Positions 1 through 12,800 of a stretch of 64,000 nucleotides of DNA are shown here, in pieces. The stretch's first letter is position 1. Each line of letters begins with the position of its first letter. This stretch comes from Hydractinia symbiolongicarpus (Eukaryota > Cnidaria > Hydrozoa > Anthoathecata > Hydractiniidae). The notes under the pieces are model-generated. The model was not told the DNA's origin. It did not search any database and worked only from the letters and a program-made list of their open reading frames with translations. The position numbers were made by a program, and so were the translations under genes. Where the stretch lies: assembly GCF_029227915.1 (NCBI RefSeq), contig NC_079882.1, positions 28,200,001 through 28,264,000 of the forward strand. Reading direction: 5' to 3'.

Positions 1-1056
1 TTGGTACGCAAACTGAGCCGATTAGGATTTGGACAATCAATTATTTCACTTATCGTCAGTTATCTGTCGAACAGAAAACAATATGTACAGGTCGATGACC
101 GAAAATCCCAACCCAAAAATATTTTCTTCGGAGTGCCGCAAGGAAGTATCCTTGGCCCGATTTTATTCAACATATACGTTGCCGACCTACCAAATGAAAT
201 CCAAACACCCTCCATCCAATATGCCGATGATACGACCCTCTGCAAATCATGTCCCAAACAAAACCTTTTCGAATCCATCAAGGCAATTGAACTAGACCTA
301 ACATCACTATGCAACTGGTCGAGAGATAATGGTCTGATTTTCAACAGCGACAAATTACAAATGATGGTTATTCGAAAACCCAGATCACTGCCATCAGATC
401 GATCCTACCTCCTACGTTCAGAAGGCCGATCAGTAAGACAAGAACTGTATGTCAAGATACTCGGTATCCAAATGGACGAAAACCTCTCCTGGTTACCTCA
501 AGTGAATTATGCAACAAAGTCAGCTTACGCAAATTTACAAACGATAAAAAGGTTCAAGAGATTCTCCCCGTATAGAGTTCGGAAAACACTCGCGGAATCT
601 CTTGTCCTCTCCAAACTGAGTTATTGCAATACCGTGTACGCTCAAATTCCGCAATACTTGAAAAAGCGCATCCAACGTGTACAGTCGTGTGCAGCCGGGT
701 ACGTTCTCCGTCGCTACTGCACCCTGAAAGATGTGACAAGTTTGGGTTGGCTTCTTGTTGAGCAACGTTGTGAATTGGACCTCTCGATCGCAGGTTTTAA
801 AGCTTTAAACGATGAAAAGTGGCCGGACTACTTGTCTATGAAAAAGCTCAATTTCAAAAGGACTCTCCGATCTATTGATAATGGAATAATGATTGAACCT
901 GGTGAAAATGGCACTTTCAACAATCAAGTGTCTAAAGTTTTTAATGATTTGCCAAAAAATATACGTAACCTAGATTCAATTTCAACATTTAACAGTCAAA
1001 CGAAAAAATATTTTTTAGATAAATCAATCGCCATTGCCTTAGCAAGGGAAGGCTAG
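1..1056 (+). CDS. LINE reverse transcriptase, C-terminal part
   Basis: This is a partial open frame of 351 residues with no true start, because the window opens inside the gene. Visible reverse transcriptase landmarks are the motif GVPQGSILGPILFN near residues 44-57 and the catalytic YADD box near residues 74-77. The thumb and C-terminal region typical of CR1/L2/jockey-type LINEs follows, including a segment reading RVQSCAAGYVLRRY. The enzyme would copy the element RNA into DNA at a nicked target site. No stop interrupts the visible part, so this copy could be fairly young, but nothing upstream (finger, endonuclease) can be judged. It has no connection with the host genes downstream. Confidence 0.85.
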   Translation: MVRKLSRLGFGQSIISLIVSYLSNRKQYVQVDDRKSQPKNIFFGVPQGSILGPILFNIYVADLPNEIQTPSIQYADDTTLCKSCPKQNLFESIKAIELDLTSLCNWSRDNGLIFNSDKLQMMVIRKPRSLPSDRSYLLRSEGRSVRQELYVKILGIQMDENLSWLPQVNYATKSAYANLQTIKRFKRFSPYRVRKTLAESLVLSKLSYCNTVYAQIPQYLKKRIQRVQSCAAGYVLRRYCTLKDVTSLGWLLVEQRCELDLSIAGFKALNDEKWPDYLSMKKLNFKRTLRSIDNGIMIEPGENGTFNNQVSKVFNDLPKNIRNLDSISTFNSQTKKYFLDKSIAIALAREG

Positions 1057-1302
1057 GTTCTCCGATTGTACAAGCATTTCCTTATCAATTTCTGCTAAAC
1101 CAACTCTATCAAGCGCGGGTCCGAGTTTCCATATTTTTCAACCTCCACCAAGTTACCAAGATTTTCTTATTTCCAAATCTCGTTTAGACATATCGAACCA
1201 TATGATAATCTCTGAGCCTCCACAGTGAGCCTTCCTATGCTTGGGTTTTATATTATAGAATTTTTTTTTTTTTTTATATATATATATATATAGTTATCAC
1301 AT

Positions 1303-1355
<53 letters not shown>

Positions 1356-1653
1356 TTATTATGCAATAAGTGCTTGTAAGTAATAAGTTTTATCTCTAAC
1401 GAAGTCTTTCAGAGTCGAATGCGACCTACCGCCGATATACAACTATAGCCTATGCCTTTCCTCTATTTAATCTATCAACAACCATTTAACAAAACCTAAA
1501 TCTACAACTCTTATTGAAACCTAGATCTCCATGCTTCTTGTATCATTTTTGTTCTAAACTTTTTATTCTTATTGTTGTTATTATTATGTTATTATAGGGA
1601 TAAGAACCATTGTATAATGGAACCCGAATAAATGTCAAAAAAAAAAAAAAAAA
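1..1653 (+). mobile_element. 3' part of a non-LTR retrotransposon (LINE)
   Basis: The element is cut by the left window edge, so only the reverse transcriptase core onward is visible. Coding sequence runs to 1056. About 600 bases of 3' untranslated DNA follow, with a poly(T)/TA stretch and a long internal A run (about 1308-1351). The end is an AATAAA-type motif near 1627 followed directly by a second A run finishing at about 1653, which I take as the 3' end. The clade is inferred as CR1/L2/jockey-like from the protein. The internal A run could mean that two elements abut here. Confidence 0.75.
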
Positions 1654-4600
1654 ATATTCTTAGTTATCTCGAGTCAAAAATCTTATTTTTGATGTTTACC
1701 GGTGAGTACATCTAAAACCTACTTATTTTCACCCCATACAGCCATGGAATTTCTGTAAAAATGTTGTTAGAAAGATATATAGGTAGTCGTGAAATACAGT
1801 TTTTTATTTGGTATTATAGTAGTTATCTTAGCAGAGTTAAGGATTTAGAAATCTATATATATTTTTCTCTCACTTAAAATTTATTTTCTGGCTGCCACAA
1901 AAAAGTTTTTGTTCGCCTCTCCTTTCATCACTTTCCAATATTCTATTTTTGAAGTGTTCCATTTCCCGTAAATCGAATTCTGACGTATTTAACATTTCGG
2001 GGAGTTCTATCAATGTGTTATACGCTGTTATACGCTGTTAAACAATACAGTTTTCATTACATTTCAATTATTCGAATTTTTTTATTCCAAGGAAAAAAAG
2101 AAGAGTGACATTATAGTTATCCGCATCCAGGAAAATAATTATTTGAAACCGTGATCCCCTGATGTAATGTAAACAAAAATGTAAACAAAATTTGCGTATC
2201 TGATTAGTGGGAAACAAGAAGGCAAGATGGCGTAGATGGTGTCTTGCTAAGAATTTTTTTAAGACTATTTTTTAACCGTGCATGCTGAATAATTACAGTT
2301 ATTATGATTTTATGCACTCAAATGATTGTCCCTCTTATTTGTATTTTTCCATTGTTTTTTATGTTGGTAGCTCCCTGACTAGCACAGTTCCAGCCTAAAT
2401 ACTGATACTGAAAAGTGGCGATGTTCACAATGCATGCTTACTTAATTTTTTGACCACGAATCTCAATAAGCATTATGCGAGTCCATAATGAAAGAACCAG
2501 AAAAAAATTATGCGGCAGAATATGTTCATTCATATTTGTTGTTATCTGTTATTAATCAATTGCTCATTTTTTGTATTGTTTTAGTTTACAGCCAGTTTTT
2601 ATTTTTTCTTCTTTAAAGTTTAGATCCTGTTTATTTATTAATATATCTAAATTTATCTTTTTGCCTGCCAAAACCTATTACAAAAAATCATTTGTAGTTG
2701 AAAATTGTGAAAAGATTTAATAAACTCAGTGAATTAAACTTCTGGCAATTTTTAATTGGCAAACGTTGGATACTTAGAGAGACTTATCTATGATCGTAAT
2801 GAAAGTTCTAAAGATACCAGGTATTTTTAGTCACATTGGGTGGCTATGAAAGGCAGACAAAGTAGACAAATGGAATTAACAAGAGCTATTTAATTTTTCC
2901 TAGAACTTTTTCACTATGAATTCGTTGTAACTATTTAGCATTGCTTTTTTGGTAGGTTCCATATGATTTTTTAACAGCAACAAGAACACAAACAACACAA
3001 GAACAACAACAAAAACAACAACAACAACAAAAGTGCTTTCTGATGTCTTTGAATATTAGTTTAAATTAATAGGATGTTTGCGTTACATATCCGTTACAGG
3101 ATGAATATAATAGCTTGACCTCGAAATAATACGGGGGGGGGTACTCTTAAAATAAGCAGAGTGGGATTCCTAATGATAGGGGGGGGGGGGTTAAAACTGG
3201 GGGTTTCTGACCCCTCTGCAAACTATGATGGTAAAAAGGATTCTCCGTTCATTAATTATTTACTGTGCCTTGGTTTTGCAATTTGAGAAACATAAAAGTA
3301 TTAAGTATGCAGAATTACCCAAATAAAAAATCACGAAAATAAATATTGAATATCTTTTAGAATTGTTTCAGGCTTAAGACCTGAAATAAACAGGTGAATT
3401 TCAATTGACTGATGTTTTTTTATCACGTAGGTACGTATACACGATTCTTCCAAAACACACCTATTTTTCAACATGGACAGTGCTGTGCAAGATGCAGTAA
3501 TTGCAGAATGTGTTCAAAAAAAAAAAACAGTGTTTTACATAAAAGTGCATTATTTTTAGGAGTGATTTGGTTTTACAAATATGTAACAACCACTCCCGCC
3601 CCTTAATTTTCTTATTCAAATTGTGTTTGGATCTCCCCAACTATGCATGGTTCAAATATGTTGTTGGCACAGTTATATTTTGTTGGCAGTAAACAACAGG
3701 AAACTCTATTCTGTGAATAACCCTCGAGCAGCAAAAAAAACTTATATCAAAAGTTTGATCTCTCTTTATCTTGAACATTGTCTGTCTCAGACAAGTATTC
3801 TAGCCCTTCGGTAGTTTTTCTCTCCCCGCATTTTTTCTTTTCACCGTCTCTATCTCGAAAAATTTCTGATCTGTTACGAGCTCGAGATAGACAATAGGTA
3901 TCTCTGCTAACATTAACAGCGAACGCCATTTTTGTAATTCCGCAGATTAATTCAACAATTTTATTATTTTTTATCAGCGTGCACACCAACATTGGCACTT
4001 CTTTTCTTTTTTTTAATTGGAAAATATAAAATGGCAGCGAATTTTATAATCCCTATTACCGTTCTTGCTATAGCTTAACCTCCCCCTCCTACCACTCCCT
4101 GTTAAAGTAAATCGGAATATTTTTAGTTCTTTTTTGGAAATATTTTTTGATTGCGGTCAACTTCGCACCTGTTTTTTTTGTTTGTTTTTTTGGTTGGTTT
4201 TTTTACGACCACGCAAAATGCTTTACGTACTTATAAAAACACCTGAAACAGTAGCAAATAGAGGTTTGGCCCGATATAATACCTTTATAGGGAAATTATT
4301 TCTTGATTATTTTATAGCAAAATTGTGTAAAAGTCGCAGATATTGAAATAAATAAAATTGATTTTCTATAACGGTGCTTCAACCCTTTCCCACAACAGTT
4401 GTTTTTTTTCCGACAATGCTATTCAGAAAGGTAGGTGGGTCAAGAAAGAAAACACACAAAAAAGAGAAACAATTTTTATGTAGTTTAATGTTATCCTAAA
4501 AAAGAATGCGTCAATGTTGTGCATTGTGTTGAAAAGCTAAGGTCTTTTCACATTTCGCTAATTGAAAATCCAGGATCTTTTCTTACTTGCAAAAAATATC

Positions 4601-6033
4601 TCAGCAGTTTTTAAACGCATTTTGATAAAATATTTTTTACTATAGTTTTTTTTCAAAATTAGTTACGGAATTTATATTTGCAAATTTAAAAGTATAAGAG
4701 CAGCTGAAATGCTGATAATAGAAGGTATAGAATATTTGACCTGGAAAAAATATATATATTTTTTACTTGCAATTAAAATAGATAACTTAATTTGCAACCA
4801 AAAAGAAATGGATAACTTAATTTGCAACCAAAACCTATATAAACGCCTTTAACTTTTAATAAACCAATAGAATTTAAATTATGTTTTGATTGGTAACTTT
4901 TCTATATAAGCATAGGTGATTGCTCAGCATATTGCCAAGTATTGGTAATCTTTCTGATGTGCGTTTCTTCCTGTGTTATGGGTAGATTAGTTAGACACAG
5001 ACTTCTCTTATATCTTATACACAATAAGATTTAATTAACGTCACTTTACTAACTTGTAGTATAATTACACCTTTAGTCATGCCGCTCTTTTTTTATATGT
5101 AAAAACGGGTCCATTCCATTCCATCCTAGAAGGTAATGTACAAGGTTCTAACATGTTTCTCTAATAAGCGTATCGTAAACCTGGCTGTGTTTTTTGCATA
5201 AACACATTCCTGCCTGATTTCGAATTTTCACTTACTTGTGAGAAAACTTGTTATAGACTTAAATAATTCGCAGATATTCGGTACGAACGAGCGGAGACAA
5301 GACAAATATCTACATAGTTTAACAAGACGGCACTAAATAATGCTTATGGATTATTGGAGATGGATATTTGCTTTATGGTGCACTAAAATAATCTTTCCAA
5401 TTTAACGAAACAATTTGAAATTGATTTGATTGGTCCTTACATGTGCTCTCTCACAACTTTTTGGTATATTATTAAACTAAAAAAACACCGCATAGAAAAA
5501 AGTGAGATGTGCCTATATCATTTGTGGTTAGAGGGAGAATATAATTTTCGCAGCAATTGATTTTTACGGTTTAGCAGTCAGATAATTTTTCACAGGAATT
5601 TATTTTTGGAACAAAAAACACAGAAACATGTGCAGAGAACAAAAAAAACATATTTCAGAAATAATCCATTACGTTCTGTTCTGCATGCAGTTCATGTGCT
5701 TGGTAATTATAATTTTTGGCCGGGGAACAAAGTCAAAACAAGTCAAATAACGGATGAGAACTACTCTTGAATACTTTTCGTTTGCTGTTTATTTGGATAA
5801 TGATCAAACGCATTGCGACAGGCGATTTTACTTTGTCCAATATCTGCCTTTATTTCATGGACCACATAAAAGAAAAGACGAATATAGTAATTTGAATATA
5901 ACGTGTCAATTCCTTATTTATTAATATTAATTTATTTTACCATTTAAGTCTATATTTTGTTAATTCTTTTGTACATGATACATCGTCCTTGGTGATATAT
6001 TATTCTTTGCGTTTAAACTGTTATTTAAATCCA
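1654..6033. other. No gene seen; simple repeats
   Basis: I see no supported coding exon on either strand. The stretch is AT-rich. It holds a CAA microsatellite at about 3000-3030, two long G runs near 3130 and 3180 followed by a shorter one, an 11-bp duplication near 2018-2040, and a 24-bp duplicated block near 4779 and 4808. The few short open frames lack family resemblance. Confidence 0.6.
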
Positions 6034-7008
6034 TTATTTGTTAGTTGACTTGTAATTAGCAGGGTATCTTACATTAAATGTTGATTCTGTAAAAGTTGAC
6101 ATATTTGCTGGGATAATTCTGCTACCAAACATTTTAAGAATATTCTTTCGCACTCTTTTCAAGCGAAAATAATACACGAATGGGTCTAACAAGGGATTCA
6201 AAAAAAACCAAACACCAGTTGCTTGAAAGAAATAACTGGATGTAAAAACTGTGTTCCCTTCAATAGCTGTAAGTAGAAAATAAACCAAACTTGGTGCAAA
6301 ACTAATTAACAGAGTGACTAAAATTGAAGTAGCCAGCTTTGATGCTTTTCTCTTTGCTCTGAGATTCTCTTTTTGCTCGTTATTACCATGTGTGATTTGA
6401 CACCTCATGTTATTCAGCACATGGTGTAGTTTTAAATGCATAACAAACAAAGCAAGGACCACAGCAATAACTATTCCACCTGATATGTTTTGATAAACGT
6501 ACCAATCTTTAATTGAAATAATTACAAGAGCAAGAGGACATATGATAGCCAGCGTCCAAATCAAACCAAACATAATGTAAACAAACCTCTTTGTAAAGTA
6601 CAAGGGATACAGAAATGGATACACAATGGAGACAAATACATCCATGGTGATTAATGCAATCACTGAAACAGATACTACTCCTAGAATATGTACCGAAACA
6701 TTTACGAAATTTACCAGCATACAGTCGCTATGGGAAAGTAGAGCATGAATCCAAAAAGCTGAAAAGGATGGCATTACAAGGATTCCAGTGAGAATATCAC
6801 TTACTGCTAACATAGCGTATAACATATCTGGTACAGAAAGTCGTTGTATAAATCTGAACATAACCAGTAAAAATATTGCATTGAAGATTATTGTTAATAT
6901 TGCCAGTATAATTGCAAGTACGGCTAATGTTGTATGAAAGTATATGTTTGTCTCCAGTTCCACTCCAAACAAATCGCAAATTATCGGAGTGGTGGTGTTA
7001 TCACTCAT
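6034..7008 (-). CDS. Class A (rhodopsin-like) G-protein-coupled receptor, orphan
   Basis: Intact single-exon gene of 324 residues, predicted to sit in the plasma membrane and signal through G proteins. Seven hydrophobic segments are visible: an extracellular N-terminus with an N-T-T glycosylation site; TM1 with FNAIFLLVM (N1.50); TM2 with LAVSDILTG (D2.50); TM3 opening with a cysteine; TM4 with the conserved W; a basic third inner loop; and TM7 with NPLLDPFVYY. The TM3 end reads DVFVSIVYP, so the usual DRY arginine is replaced by valine. TM6 has SFAP in place of CWxP. The loop before TM5 (IKDWYVYQNISGG) has no cysteine, so the usual TM3-loop disulfide is absent. The nearest named groups by feel are the adenosine/melatonin-like receptors, but the ligand is unknown. 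Its paralogue lies about 22 kb away on the same strand. Confidence 0.9.
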   Translation of the reverse strand: MSDNTTTPIICDLFGVELETNIYFHTTLAVLAIILAILTIIFNAIFLLVMFRFIQRLSVPDMLYAMLAVSDILTGILVMPSFSAFWIHALLSHSDCMLVNFVNVSVHILGVVSVSVIALITMDVFVSIVYPFLYPLYFTKRFVYIMFGLIWTLAIICPLALVIISIKDWYVYQNISGGIVIAVVLALFVMHLKLHHVLNNMRCQITHGNNEQKENLRAKRKASKLATSILVTLLISFAPSLVYFLLTAIEGNTVFTSSYFFQATGVWFFLNPLLDPFVYYFRLKRVRKNILKMFGSRIIPANMSTFTESTFNVRYPANYKSTNK

Positions 7009-8422
7009 CCTGTCTATTTTAAAAGTACTGAAATGAATTGTTACAAACCCAAGTTCAACTTCCTTATTTTTATTCTTCTTTCGTTTGCTTTTATGAATTT
7101 CTTTTGAAGTTATTTTAAGAATAATATCAGTTTGACAGAAGCATGTTGAAAGAATATATAATTGGTTAAATCAACAATTCAAATAATACATATTGTTATT
7201 TTTAGTATATTGTAACTTCGTGAATTTCATATTTATTGCGTTGCTACTGTCGATTTCTTTTAACTTCTTTGTAACCATGTGTCTGTTTGTTGCTCTACTG
7301 TGAAAAACCACTATACAATGTTTAACTATTAAATATCTTGTATAAAATAAGTAAAACAACCATCTAACATAGAAATAAAAGAATAAATAAAAAAACTATG
7401 TTGCAAACACCCTTTTATTCTGTTTGTTTTGTTTTTGAATTAGCATTTCATTAGTTTAAGGAAAATTGCTTCTGTTCATTGTCTTACTCTGTTGTGTTTT
7501 GATTCGGAACAGCTGCCTACAAAACCTTCTACGAAGAAGATTTTAGTGACAGCTTTTGACATTTCAAATGCCATTTCCATATTGATATCCTGTATTACTC
7601 AGCGTTATTTTTACGACCTTTAAAATTACCTAATGGGTTAGTCAAGGCAAAAAAATGACGATAATGTTTTGTTTTTCCTGTTATTGTTCATGAGGAAAAA
7701 AAATTCTGTAATTTTACGGAAAAAATTCTTTTAAAAGTTAAATTAAATTTCTTTTACACTTCGCAGTCATAACGTGACTTATCAACTACATTGCAAGCTT
7801 TAAGGGATTTCCCTTACTATGTTAAAAATACTTTTATTATCTTCCTTTTTCCTTTAATAAGATGTAGTTCACATCTTAGGTCAATTAATTTATAACTACA
7901 ACTGGCAAAAGGTGCATTGTTATTACATAAACAGGTAAACAAGCCTTAAGAACTTTAAAATGCAGCAAACTATCTTTAATATTTTATTTGTTCACTCCTC
8001 TTCACTGCACAGACTATAAGATCACAAGACCATGATATTTATATTCTGAATTTCTACATTCCGCGAATAAATATTTTTTTTTGTAAGGATGACATTTATA
8101 AGCAAATTTGGTCATTTTTTAAGCATATGATAAGCATTATGTAAAGCCTAAAAAAATGTCGTAAAGTTTTTATGACTTTATTTGGCGAGTATGTAGTGAG
8201 ATTTAAGTTGTAATTACTGATGTTTAAAATTCAAATGCAATATTTTTTTTTAATATAAGCATATTTTGAGCCTAAACGTGTGTTTGTCATAAGCATATCC
8301 AAATAAATCGACTTGCCATTAAGCATAACTTGAGCATATTAAGTCTTTTCATAAGCATCCTTAATCCTCATTTTAGAATTTAAGTTTCTTATAAAAAAAC
8401 ATGTATACATCATCATCATTAG
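7009..8422. other. Receptor upstream region; TAAGCAT motif cluster
   Basis: No coding exon is supported. The first few hundred bases should hold the promoter of the receptor gene. From about 8097 to 8365 the motif TAAGCAT recurs some seven times, some as ATAAGCATA, just before the Foldback-like element. Confidence 0.5.
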
Positions 8423-9842
8423 TATGGAGTTATATATGTGGGTGAATATTCGTGTATGGTTTTCGTCGCGTCGTAATACTTTTCGTCGTGCGGTATCTTT
8501 CTTCGTGGTGTGGTTTTTGTCGCGTCGTATCTTTCTTTGTGGGGTGGTTTTACGTTTCGTCGATTCGTATTTATGTTCGTCGCGGCGTTTTTTTTTAATT
8601 TGCGGCGTCTTTCAGTTCGTGGCGTATTTCACTTCGCGGCGTAATTCACTTCGTGGCGTATTTTACTTCGTAGCAAAAAATTTTTTGCTTTTTTAACACG
8701 AATTACTAAATTCGTGTAGCGCTTACAAGAAATCAAAGTCACATGAATAAAGTGCAATAAAATAAACATAACCTTTAGTTTAGTGCTAAAAATTACATTC
8801 TATTTTTAAGTTAGTTTTACATTTGTGATTATGAAGAAATATTATGTGTTGTGTAAGAGTTTTATGTAATAATTTATGTTTATGTAGTTAGTTTACTTGA
8901 TTTATGATATTTCATCAGAATCCATTTAAACTACAAAATAGATAATAGAATATACAGCTAGCTAGCTAAATATATAGCTAAGAATGTATCTTTTATCAAA
9001 AGAAAATGACAGCTAGCTCTACCCAGTAGAAAGACCAAAGCCACTCTAGAAATAAAGTGAAATATATTGTGTAAAAGCTTCACGAACTAGTAATTCAGTG
9101 TAAAAAACAACATAACTATTTCGCCATGACGTGACATACGACACGACGACACATGAGATCACACCAACAAGAGTAATACACCACAACGAAAACCATTACG
9201 CTGCGAAGAAAACCACACCACGAAGAAAGATACAACACGACGAAAAGCATTACGCTGCGAAGAAAACCACACCGCGAAGGAAGATCCAACACGACGAAAT
9301 CTATTACGAGTCGTAGAAAACCACGCCACGAAAAAAGATACAACACGACGAAAACTATTACGATTCGTAGAAAACCACGCCACGAAAAAAGATACAACAC
9401 GACGAAAACTATTACGAGTCGTAGAAAACCACGCCACGAAAAAAGATACAACACGACGAAAACTATTACGAGTCGTAGAAAACCACGCCACGAAAAAAGA
9501 TACAACACGACGAAAACTATTACGAGTCGTAGAAAACCACGCCACGAAAAAAGATACAACACGACAAAAACTATTACGAGTCGTAGAAAACCACGCCACG
9601 AAAAAAGATACAACACGACGAAAACTATTACGAGTCGTAGAAAACCACGCCATGAAAAAAGATACAACACGACGAAAACTATTACGAGTCGTAGAAAACC
9701 ACGCCACGAAGAAAGATCCAACACGATGAAAACTATTACGAGTCGAAGAAGACCACGTCACGAAGAAGGATACCACATGACGAAAAGTATTGCGACGCGA
9801 CGAAAACCACGTCACGAATATTGACCCACATATAACTCCATA
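8423..9842. mobile_element. Foldback-like element with long inverted arms
   Basis: The sequence starting at 8423 (TATGGAGTTATATATGTGGG) reappears in inverted form ending at 9842. The match continues inward through CG-rich motifs such as TTTTCGTCGCGTCG. The left arm is about 270 bp of diverged units. The right arm is about 690 bp, mostly 54-bp tandem repeats. The centre (about 8700-9110) is unique and shows no transposase. This layout, with inverted termini made of internal tandem repeats, matches Foldback/Galileo-type elements by architecture only. I could not find a convincing target duplication. Confidence 0.65.
9190..9800. repeat. 54-bp tandem repeat array, about 11 units
   Basis: A unit beginning GATACAACACGACG recurs every 54 bases (for example 9391 and 9445). 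The central copies are nearly identical and the edge copies are diverged. Because 54 is a multiple of three, long open frames arise on both strands; I treat these as artefacts. The array forms most of the right arm of the Foldback-like element. Confidence 0.9.
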
Positions 9843-12800
9843 CAATAGTGCGTACGTGGTTGGCTGAGCAGAGTGACATAGATAAAATATCCTATATTTT
9901 GCATGTCAATATGGCCACGTAAAAACGTTTGGAGTTTGCGTAACAAAAACAAAAGTTTATAGTACCAAAATTTATTTAAGTCTTGAGAAACTTCTATTAT
10001 TTCTATTTTGGAGCTTAAAAAGATTTTTGATACGTTCTTTAAAAAATGTACCAAGTGTATTTCCTAGTGAGAAGAAATGTTAAATTAAAAGTATAAAAAT
10101 TAATTTAGGTACGAAATTACTATGTACACAACTTTGTGTCGCTTTTACTAAGTCGATTTCCCATTTCTTCTCTAATTATTCGAATAATATTTTGAATTAT
10201 TTTCAACACAGAATTGTTTGTTCCATCTTCCATTCAAACAAAAATAATATTTCTTGTACTAACAACAAAGTAGTTATCCCTCTATAACCTCGTATAATAT
10301 TAAATATGTTCTTCTTGAAAAAGAACTCGAAAAATATATGAAACAATATTGTGCACTGCGCGATGATTACTTATATAACCAACTAGCTTCCTTTTCTCCC
10401 GCAGATTAAAACAATCTAGCTTTAAAGAAAGTAGTGTTTCGTATGAGGTACAACATGAAAGTAAATAGCTAATTGCAATATTCATCATTTATAGTTCTTT
10501 GTATCGGTGCGGGAAGTAAAATGAACTTTTAATGTGGCTAATATTAGCACTCAAAGTGGTACATAATCTTTTATGTATAAGAATATAGCGGACATAGATA
10601 TAAAACATCAAACAGAATAAGCGACTAGATTAACGGATATATAACTCTAACGCTGTTTAACCTCCTCAAGAATAATTTTGAAATTGTGAAATAACGAAAT
10701 AAAGAGAAGTAGTACTAACATTGTAACAATCACAGATTAAATAAGTAAAAATTGTCTAAAAATTTATGAGAGCTAAAATTGTGATCAATCTTATAAAAAA
10801 TTAATTTATCAGGAAACTTGTTAACTACCAATAACATCGGGTAACCCGTTTCCTTCAATATAGTTTGCTTTTTGTATTCTTCTTTTGGAAAACTATCCAG
10901 TAACTTTATAAGGGTCAAAAGCAGACCATGTTTTTCATCCTTCATTTTCTTCATCAATTTTCGTTAAATGAAGCACTTTTTTCTTTTGTTTGGACCTGCT
11001 GACCTATTTGCAGCATAGTGTCAATTTTTAGTACACTCAAATACAGCGAAGTTAGTAATTTAGCATTTTCTAAACTTTCTTTTACGGATTCTGTCATCGT
11101 TTTCCTTTGTTTACATGTGCATTTGACAGCACATCGAAATCAATGTTTGAAGATCTTCATCAAAGGAAATAGAATTCAAATATTCCTATTTCAAATTCAA
11201 TTCTCACTGCTATAATTCCAGGCAAGGGACGCTACGCTTTTGCAAGTTAGGGTGCCAAATTGACAACCCGAAGCGCCACCGCCTCCACGAATTTGAAGTG
11301 TGTAGGACTACCTTTATTAACTCAGTACCATTTTCCAACAGGAGCTTTTTTCTGTTTTAGTCAAATCTGTTATCCTAATATATCTTCAAAATAAGAAACA
11401 TTCTTATGAGCAAAGACTTTGCGAAGGATTGAAATTCCTGCTGGCGTGTCTGATACAGCAAGGTCACTTTTGCATCGTTAGAGTGAATCCATTTAATTCT
11501 GCTAAGGGTTGGAGTTGACAGCGTTCATAAGCAATTTGATAGCTTGGTTGCTCTAAACAATCTCTACTTGTCATGACAACACAGTTGATAGCGTCTTAAA
11601 ACATAATGTAATAATGGTCACCTTCACTTTTAAGTGGGAATAATTCTGTGTTTCGGCATTTTTTCCTTTAATGTGAACCTCCAAGAATCGCAAAATTAAA
11701 TATTTTGGTTTGTGACGCTTTCTTGGAAAATTTGGCTCGACAACGTTTAAACAGTAAGACTTGAAGAGTTGACCAATCACAACACTCAATTGAGAGTTGA
11801 CCAATCACAACACTCTCTGCTGCTATTCGAGGACTTATTAGTGAGACTATACAACATATGACTTAAGAGGGCAAAGAAAAGAGAAAATGATTGCATTTGC
11901 GATTGACACACAAACACACTTTCCACCACCTTTGCAATAAATGATACCTTTCAAATGCTGTGAGTAAACACACTTTACCCGTCCATCGGGTTATGCATAT
12001 TTATCTAAAAAAACACGACGTCCCCATTTCCATTTCTCCTTAATTCAATTATTCTGTACTATTTTATCCAAATATTCTAGTCCTTTAATAGCTAACAATT
12101 CCCTAGTTAAAAATGCAGGTCCAGTGCTAAAAGTAGTTTTACAGGACGCGTCATATTATGATTCTCTGATTTTCAACAAAACATATCTCATTTTTGAGAT
12201 CAACCTGGTCATATGTAACACACCAAAATTGAAATGATACATTCCGGTCTGTAAAGTGCACAATTTAATTCTAATGTGCTTAATTATATATAAATGATAA
12301 ATATAAACGGTATCATTACTTTTGCCAAGTACGCGTACAGAATGGATGCTTTTTTTAAATTTTATTTCTTTTTTATGTTGTAAGAAAACAACGTTATAAA
12401 TTTTGCTTAAGATCTACATTCCTTTCTAAAATATTCCTATTTCTCAAAATTAAACCCAGGCAAAATGACCTTGCAAGACGTAAATTAATGGAAAAAAATT
12501 TAATCGTATTCAGTTAGCATGCCTGCATCAACGGTTAAGAAAAAATGATTCTAATTTGATAAAATTTTCACCACATTACCACATTTTTCCCTAAAATCTT
12601 AAACATCATCCTTTATTAAAATAAACTAGAAGTCAACAAAGATACCTATTATCCACAATACCATCTTCTGGGTAAAAACAATAAAGATAGTTAAAACTAT
12701 TGAAGTTAATAAAAAATAAAACACACAGTACTTCAAATACGCTGCTAAACAATAATAATGTCAAAACCATCTCAAAGGATTACAAATTAATGTCAGAGTT

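Noticed and set aside
6034-7008. Opsin identity for the receptors
   Set aside because: TM7 has no retinal-binding lysine in either paralogue.
9190-9800. CRISPR-like array
   Set aside because: The units are contiguous with no variable spacers, and the DNA is eukaryotic.
9116-9845. Two long minus-strand frames of 202 and 228 residues with 18-residue repeats
   Set aside because: They arise because the 54-bp tandem unit is a multiple of three; several frames are open at once and there is no family resemblance.
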